10,548 nucleotides of DNA, from positions 1 to 10,548 of the forward strand of contig CAZLVY010000063.1 of NCBI GenBank assembly GCA_964563125.1, in the 5' to 3' direction. The translations under genes and the position numbers were made by a program. Source of the stretch: UBA1368 sp964563125. Its GTDB lineage: Bacteria > Bacillota > Syntrophomonadia > Syntrophomonadales > Syntrophomonadaceae. Below are positions 6,651 through 10,548 of the stretch, one piece after another. Below the pieces are notes generated by a model. It had not been told where the DNA came from, made no database searches, and saw only the letters and a list, made by a program, of their open reading frames with translations. Every line of letters starts with the position of its first letter. Position 1 is the stretch's first letter.

Positions 6651-8021
6651 TTAGGCACTACGTTTGGCTTTTTCTTCCTGGACCTCTTTAAGTCTTAATT
6701 TCTTAAAATCATTTGTCTCAGCAACAATTACTCCTGATAATGCCAGTAAAGCAATAAGATTTGGTATAGCCATAGCTCCATTAAAGGTGTCTGCGATATC
6801 CCATACCAGGCCAAGCTTCAAATTGGCGCCGATAAATGCAGTTATACAAAAGGCAACTCTATATAGAACGATACCTTTCTTACCTACCAAATAATAAAAG
6901 CATTTTTCACCATAGTATGACCAACCTAAAACAGTTGAATAAGCAAAAAATATCAAAGCAATAGTAACCAGCATACCGCCAATGTTGGGTAAAAAGAATT
7001 CAAAAGATCTGCTGGTAAGTGCAGCGGCCTGGGCTTTATCAGCACTCATATAAAGCTGTGCCATTACCAGTGAAATTCCGGTAATGCTGCAAACAATAAT
7101 AGTATCTAAAAAAGTACCGGTCATGGAAACTAAACCTTGTCTTACCGGGTGGTCGGTTTTGGCTGCTGCAGCTGCAATTGGTGCTGAGCCTAAGCCGGCT
7201 TCATTGGAAAACACACCTCTAGCTACACCATATCTGATGGTAGTACCGATAAGAGCTCCAAAACCAGCTTCAGCTGTAAACGCTTGAGTGAAAATAAGAG
7301 ATATAGCATGAGGAAAGAGCTCAAGATTCATAAATATAATTGCCAAACCAGCTATTATGTAGAAGACTGCCATAAAAGGAACGATTATAGAAGAAGCTTT
7401 ACCTATACTTTTTATGCCACCCAATATAACTAAGGCGGTAAAGACTGCCAGAATCGCACCAGTTATAATAGGGCTAATATTGAAAGTATCTAACATATTA
7501 CCAGCAACCGCATTAGTTTGAACCAGATTGCCTATTCCAAAGGCAGCTACGGCACCAAATAAAGCGAAGATCCATGCTAACCATTTCCAACCTAAGCCGC
7601 GTTCAATATAATACATAGGTCCGCCAGCCATTTCTCCGTTTTCGTCTGTGATGCGATATTTTATAGCCAGTACAGCTTCACCGTATTTGGTGGCCATGCC
7701 AAAAATAGCAGTTATCCACATCCAGAAGACTGCCCCGGGACCTCCCAGAACTACGGCAGTAGCAACCCCGACTATATTCCCGGTACCTATTGTTGCTGCC
7801 AGTGCGGTCATTAAGGCTTGAAAGTGAGAAATGTCTCCTTCGGATTTCTTGTCCTGTGAACGTGGCGAAAATGCTAATTTGAGTGCATAGGGCAGATTAG
7901 TAAACTGTAAAAATCCCAGACGAAAAGTCAAAAATATGCCAGTTCCTACTAATAAAACCAGCATCCATGGGCCCCAGACAAAACTATTTACAACTGATAT
8001 TCCATTACTGAACGCTTCCAT
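6651..8021 (-). CDS. Na+/alanine (glycine) symporter, AGCS family
   Basis: This 456-residue integral membrane protein belongs to the alanine-or-glycine:cation symporter (AGCS) family, which takes up alanine or glycine with sodium or protons across the cytoplasmic membrane. The family signature is plain: GGPGAVFWMWITAIFG at residues 93-108. Further conserved parts are TIGTGNIVG (77-85), the FSNEAGLGSAP motif (271-281) followed by an Ala-rich run and KTDHPVRQG, and about 10-11 hydrophobic helices across the full length. The ATG at 8019-8021 (complement) is backed by a strong GGAGGTG (8026-8032). Upstream, a sigma-H-like promoter and a long leader hairpin suggest it has its own control. It lies downstream of typA on the same strand. 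Substrate choice (alanine, glycine or both) cannot be read from the sequence. Family and completeness are certain, exact substrate is not. Confidence 0.95.
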   Translation of the reverse strand: MEAFSNGISVVNSFVWGPWMLVLLVGTGIFLTFRLGFLQFTNLPYALKLAFSPRSQDKKSEGDISHFQALMTALAATIGTGNIVGVATAVVLGGPGAVFWMWITAIFGMATKYGEAVLAIKYRITDENGEMAGGPMYYIERGLGWKWLAWIFALFGAVAAFGIGNLVQTNAVAGNMLDTFNISPIITGAILAVFTALVILGGIKSIGKASSIIVPFMAVFYIIAGLAIIFMNLELFPHAISLIFTQAFTAEAGFGALIGTTIRYGVARGVFSNEAGLGSAPIAAAAAKTDHPVRQGLVSMTGTFLDTIIVCSITGISLVMAQLYMSADKAQAAALTSRSFEFFLPNIGGMLVTIALIFFAYSTVLGWSYYGEKCFYYLVGKKGIVLYRVAFCITAFIGANLKLGLVWDIADTFNGAMAIPNLIALLALSGVIVAETNDFKKLRLKEVQEEKAKRSA

Positions 8022-8032
8022 AAAACACCTCC

Positions 8033-8109
8033 GATAAAAAATTAACTACACTGTAAACTCACGGAAGACAATTTTATCAATTATCTTCCGAAAGAGTACA
8101 GAAGTAGTT
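8033..8109 (-). promoter_or_regulatory. Long stem-loop with U-rich tail: typA terminator or attenuator in the symporter leader
   Basis: Read on the minus strand, the arms are AACUAC (8109-8104), CUGUA (8101-8097), CUC (8096-8094) and CGGAAGAUAAUU (8090-8079). They pair with AAUUGUCUUCCG (8073-8062), GAG (8060-8058), UACAG (8055-8051) and GUAGUU (8049-8044), separated by small internal loops and closed by a GAUAA loop. The stem is followed by AAUUUUUUAUC (8043-8033) and then at once by the symporter's ribosome binding site. One pair in the apical stem (8083 with 8069) is U-G on the minus strand but A-C on the plus strand, so the fold is better as a minus-strand RNA. The shape is that of an intrinsic terminator. 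It may end typA transcripts, or act as an attenuator for the symporter gene. Confidence 0.7.
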
Positions 8110-8124
8110 ACACAAAAAAATATA

Positions 8125-8152
8125 TTTCGATAATAATTTTGAATTTTCCTGC
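8125..8152 (-). promoter_or_regulatory. Candidate sigma-H promoter for the symporter gene
   Basis: On the minus strand GCAGGAAAA (8152-8144) is followed by exactly 12 bases and then ATCGAAA (8131-8125). The sigma-H consensus known from Bacillus is RnAGGAWWW, 11-12 bases, RnnGAAT. Here everything fits except the last position of GAAT. Transcription would start around 8116-8119, just before the leader stem-loop. Sigma-H is used at the change to stationary phase and sporulation. The match is by eye; no sigma-A-type promoter of comparable quality is seen in this gap. Confidence 0.5.
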
Positions 8153-8195
8153 TTATTTTACAGAAACATAATCTGGTATACAGTATATTTTTATA

Positions 8196-10022
8196 TCAGG
8201 AGACTTTGACTTTGTTCCTGGCGGCTCTTTCCCTGGTGGTTTTGTCCAGAGTTACCTTGCGCAAACGAAGGCTAAGTGGTGTTACTTCCAATAATTCATC
8301 ATCAGCCAAAAACTCCAAAAAATTCTCCAATGACATTTCAAGCGGCGGAACCAGTCTTAATGAATCATCAGAACCTGATGCCCTGGTATTAGTCATCTGT
8401 TTCTTTTTACAGACATTAATAGTAATATCTCCACCGCGGGCATTTTCTCCTACAATCATACCTTCATAGACTTCAGTACCAGGGCCAATGAAAAGTATGC
8501 CCCGTTCCTGAGAATTAAAGAGACCATAAGCAACTGCTGTGCCAGTTTCTGATGCAACTAATGAACCTCTGTTACGGTTATTAATTTCGCCCTTAAAGGG
8601 TTCATAGCTATCAAAAATATGATTCATAAGTCCAGTACCTCTAGTTTGAGTTAAAAATCCCGAGCGGTAGCCAATTAGACCTCGCGCCGGCATGGAAAAA
8701 GTTAAATTTACAATGCTGGAAGAAGTGTTTTCTATACTCATTAGTTCTCCCTTACGTTTAGAACTATATTCAATTACAGTACCCATGAATTCTTCGGGTA
8801 CTTCAATAAATAGTGTTTCAATCGGTTCGTGAACAGCACCGTTGATTTCTTTTAAGATTACTTCAGGACGTGTAACAGCGAACTCATAACCCTCACGGCG
8901 CATTGTTTCAATCAAAATAGATAGATGAAGTTCTCCTCGACCTGATACTTTGAAAGCATCAGGGCTCAGTTCTTCAATCTGCATAGATACATTAGAGAGC
9001 AATTCTCTTTGCAGTCTGTCTTTCAGATGGCGGCTGGTAACATAATTACCCTCGCGTCCAGCCATAGGGCTATCATTAACGATAAAATTCATGGAAATTG
9101 TAGGCTGGTCTATTTGCACAAAGAAAATGGGTTCAATTCTATCTGGAGAGCATAAAGTTTCTCCGATATTAATATCTTCAATTCCAGATAAGGCAATAAT
9201 TTCACCTGCACCTGCAGTTTGAACCTCAACGCGGCTCAAACCCTCAAAAACACTAAGATTGGTTATTTTTACCTTAACTTGTTTATCATTATTATTACAA
9301 AGAACTACTTCCTGGCCTTTATGAATTTCTCCCCGAGCTATTTTACCTATACCTATTCTGCCTACATAGTTATCATAATCTATAGAAGAAATTGCAATTT
9401 GAAAAGGTTCATTTCTGTCACCGGATGGCGATGGAATATTAGTCAAAATAGCTTCCAGCAAAGGATCCATATTGTCCGAACTGCCATCTAAAGAATGTTT
9501 GGCAATACCCCACTTGGCTGATGCATACACAATTGGAAAGTCCAACTGATGCTCATTGGCATCCAGATCGATGAATAAATCAAGTACTTTATCAATTACT
9601 TCATGAGGACGGGCATCTGGCCTGTCAATTTTATTTATAACAACTATCGGTTTTAGTCCGGCTGCTAACGCTTTCTTCAAAACGAAGCGGGTCTGTGGCA
9701 TAGGACCCTCAAAAGCATCTACCAAAAGCAGTACACCATCAACCATGTTTACTATTCTTTCTACTTCACCGCCAAAATCAGCATGCCCAGGAGTGTCTAT
9801 AATATTAATTTTAGTATCACCATAGCGGATGCTGGTGTTTTTAGACAAAATTGTAATACCGCGCTCACGTTCCAGATCATTATTATCCATGACCCGATCC
9901 GGCACGTTCTGGTTTATATGGAAACAGCCATTCTGCCTGAGTAGTTTATCAACCAGTGTTGTTTTGCCATGATCAACATGAGCTACTATAGCGATATTTC
10001 TAATATTAATGGATGGAATCAT
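8196..10022 (-). CDS. typA: Translational GTPase TypA/BipA
   Basis: This 608-residue protein is a ribosome-associated GTPase of the EF-G/LepA class, involved in 50S assembly and in growth under stress or cold in studied bacteria. All G motifs are present: AHVDHGKT (residues 14-21), ERERGITI (51-58, with the switch I Thr57), DTPGHADF (76-83) and NKID (130-133). An EF-Tu-like beta-barrel domain II follows, then EF-G domain III-like and V-like domains (SGRGELHLSILIETMRREGYE and the PEVILKEING region), and the C-terminal domain unique to TypA, with MPARGLIGYRSGFLTQTRGTG. EF-G domain IV is absent, as expected, so it is not EF-G or LepA. The length is normal. The ATG is at 10020-10022 (complement) with AGAAGGGAA upstream (10032-10040), a slightly long spacing. 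A strong promoter sits at 10078-10107. The gene is followed 174 bases later by the symporter gene. Confidence 0.97.
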   Translation of the reverse strand: MIPSINIRNIAIVAHVDHGKTTLVDKLLRQNGCFHINQNVPDRVMDNNDLERERGITILSKNTSIRYGDTKINIIDTPGHADFGGEVERIVNMVDGVLLLVDAFEGPMPQTRFVLKKALAAGLKPIVVINKIDRPDARPHEVIDKVLDLFIDLDANEHQLDFPIVYASAKWGIAKHSLDGSSDNMDPLLEAILTNIPSPSGDRNEPFQIAISSIDYDNYVGRIGIGKIARGEIHKGQEVVLCNNNDKQVKVKITNLSVFEGLSRVEVQTAGAGEIIALSGIEDINIGETLCSPDRIEPIFFVQIDQPTISMNFIVNDSPMAGREGNYVTSRHLKDRLQRELLSNVSMQIEELSPDAFKVSGRGELHLSILIETMRREGYEFAVTRPEVILKEINGAVHEPIETLFIEVPEEFMGTVIEYSSKRKGELMSIENTSSSIVNLTFSMPARGLIGYRSGFLTQTRGTGLMNHIFDSYEPFKGEINNRNRGSLVASETGTAVAYGLFNSQERGILFIGPGTEVYEGMIVGENARGGDITINVCKKKQMTNTRASGSDDSLRLVPPLEMSLENFLEFLADDELLEVTPLSLRLRKVTLDKTTRERAARNKVKVS

Positions 10023-10077
10023 AAAATTTAGTTCCCTTCTAAAATAACTTTACTAAGTGTTTCCTTCGCAACATCCT

Positions 10078-10107
10078 ATTATAACAGGCTTTCTTATTAT
10101 TTGACAA
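10078..10107 (-). promoter_or_regulatory. Sigma-A promoter of typA with extended -10
   Basis: On the minus strand TTGTCA (10107-10102) is followed by 18 bases and a perfect TATAAT (10083-10078), preceded by TGT (extended -10). The start of transcription would be near 10071, leaving a leader of about 50 bases before the typA ATG. The -35 overlaps a plus-strand TTGACA (10101-10106), so this site could fire in both directions, although the plus-strand -10 (CATTAT at 10124-10129) is weak. Confidence 0.75.
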
Positions 10108-10440
10108 TAAAGACCGCAGGAAACATTATGGATGCGAGGAAAGTGGCAATGGAAACAATGGTAATAACATAAGACAATTGAAGATTTTGATTAAAAGCGA
10201 AGTCGCAGAATTTAAAAAAAGAACCTGGTATGAGATGTATGCTCAACCTAAAGCAGAAGTTACAAGAAAAATATAAACTTAAATTCTCGGAGTTCAGGAA
10301 TACAGCAAAAAGGAACGAACCGATCTTAATACGCCTTTATTACTGATTATTTTTATTATACCCAGTAAAAGAAAAGTAAATTAATTAAAAATAGCAAATA
10401 CTATCTCAATAAGTTTTTAAACAAAGTAATTTAATTTATA
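10108..10440. other. Intergenic stretch without a convincing gene
   Basis: Two overlapping short plus-strand frames exist. One, from a TTG at 10178 to a TAA at 10276, gives 32 residues (with the piece EFKKRTWYEMYAQPKAEV) and is open upstream to 10085 without a start codon. The other, from an ATG at 10230 to a TGA at 10346, gives 38 Lys-rich residues. Neither has a clear ribosome binding site or a family I recognise. The overlapping frames and their protein-like composition could mean a decayed gene fragment. From about 10345 on the DNA becomes very AT-rich, with no repeat or hairpin that stands out. Confidence 0.4.
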
Positions 10441-10474
10441 TAATATGAAGGGAAAAGTTAATTAGAATAATTTG

Positions 10475-10506
10475 TTGACATTTGAAACAGGCGATGGTAG
10501 TATATT
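10475..10506 (+). promoter_or_regulatory. Strong promoter at the right edge, possibly of a stable RNA (rRNA) operon
   Basis: A consensus TTGACA (10475-10480) is followed after 17 bases by TAGTAT (10498-10503), which overlaps TATATT (10501-10506). About 100 bases of very AT-rich DNA precede it, in the manner of an UP element. Directly after it comes the GC-rich sequence GCGCCCGAGAG, a sharp change in composition seen where rRNA or tRNA transcripts begin. GCCCGAG (10513-10519) can pair with CTCAGGC (10527-10533) with one mismatch. The gene itself lies beyond the window, so the stable-RNA reading is an inference. Confidence 0.5.
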
Positions 10507-10548
10507 TCTTGCGCCCGAGAGAGATACTCAGGCAGCAAAGTTCTGATA

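Noticed and set aside
6501..6698. Plus-strand frame running from inside the DUF192 gene across the terminator
   Set aside because: It reads through the hairpin terminator and into the symporter's antisense strand, with no family resemblance.
8022..8195. Glycine riboswitch in front of the AGCS symporter
   Set aside because: Such genes often carry one, but the leader is short and AT-rich and I cannot find the conserved glycine aptamer core; only the stem-loop is present.
10116..10146. Second sigma-H-like match on the plus strand (GCAGGAAAC and so on)
   Set aside because: The AGGA box fits, but no RnnGAAT follows at 11-12 bases.
10128..10172. 14-codon frame starting at ATG 10128 with AGGA before it
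   Set aside because: It is very short, no known leader peptide pattern is seen, and no gene follows it; most likely chance.

Overview
The window looks like chromosomal DNA of an endospore-forming Firmicute, most probably an anaerobic Clostridium-class lineage (Syntrophomonas/Peptococcaceae-like is a guess). Signs of this are the moderate-to-low GC, strong GGAGG ribosome binding sites, use of TTG and GTG starts, a match to the sporulation-phase sigma-H promoter, and a Firmicute-style Tad gene order. No mobile element, CRISPR array, tRNA or rRNA body lies inside the window.

Positions 1-6576 (+ strand) carry the distal part of a Tad/Flp (type IVc) pilus operon, tightly packed and read in one direction. 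The order is the tail of an upstream gene, a TadG-like membrane-anchored pseudopilin-type protein, CpaB, a receiver-ParA fusion of the CpaE/TadZ type, the CpaF/TadA secretion ATPase, the inner-membrane platform proteins TadB and TadC, and a small DUF192 protein. CpaE/TadZ would position the machine, CpaF/TadA would power it, and TadB/TadC would form the membrane base. CpaB and the TadG-like protein act outside the membrane. The Flp pilin, prepilin peptidase and any secretin are not in the window and would have to lie upstream or elsewhere. The operon closes at a good bidirectional hairpin terminator (6597-6643).

Positions 6651-10022 are on the opposite strand: typA/bipA (ribosome-associated GTPase), followed downstream by an AGCS-family Na+/alanine-glycine symporter. 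The 174-base gap between them holds a sigma-H-like promoter (8125-8152). Directly after it comes a long stem-loop with a U-rich tail that ends just before the symporter ribosome binding site. It is either the typA terminator or an attenuator in the symporter leader. typA has its own near-consensus extended -10 promoter at 10078-10107.

Positions 10023-10548 have no convincing gene. They hold the typA promoter, two short and doubtful overlapping reading frames, an AT-rich stretch, and at the right edge a TTGACA-type promoter with a GC-rich start of transcript. This is what one expects at the front of a stable-RNA (possibly rRNA) operon beginning just beyond the window.
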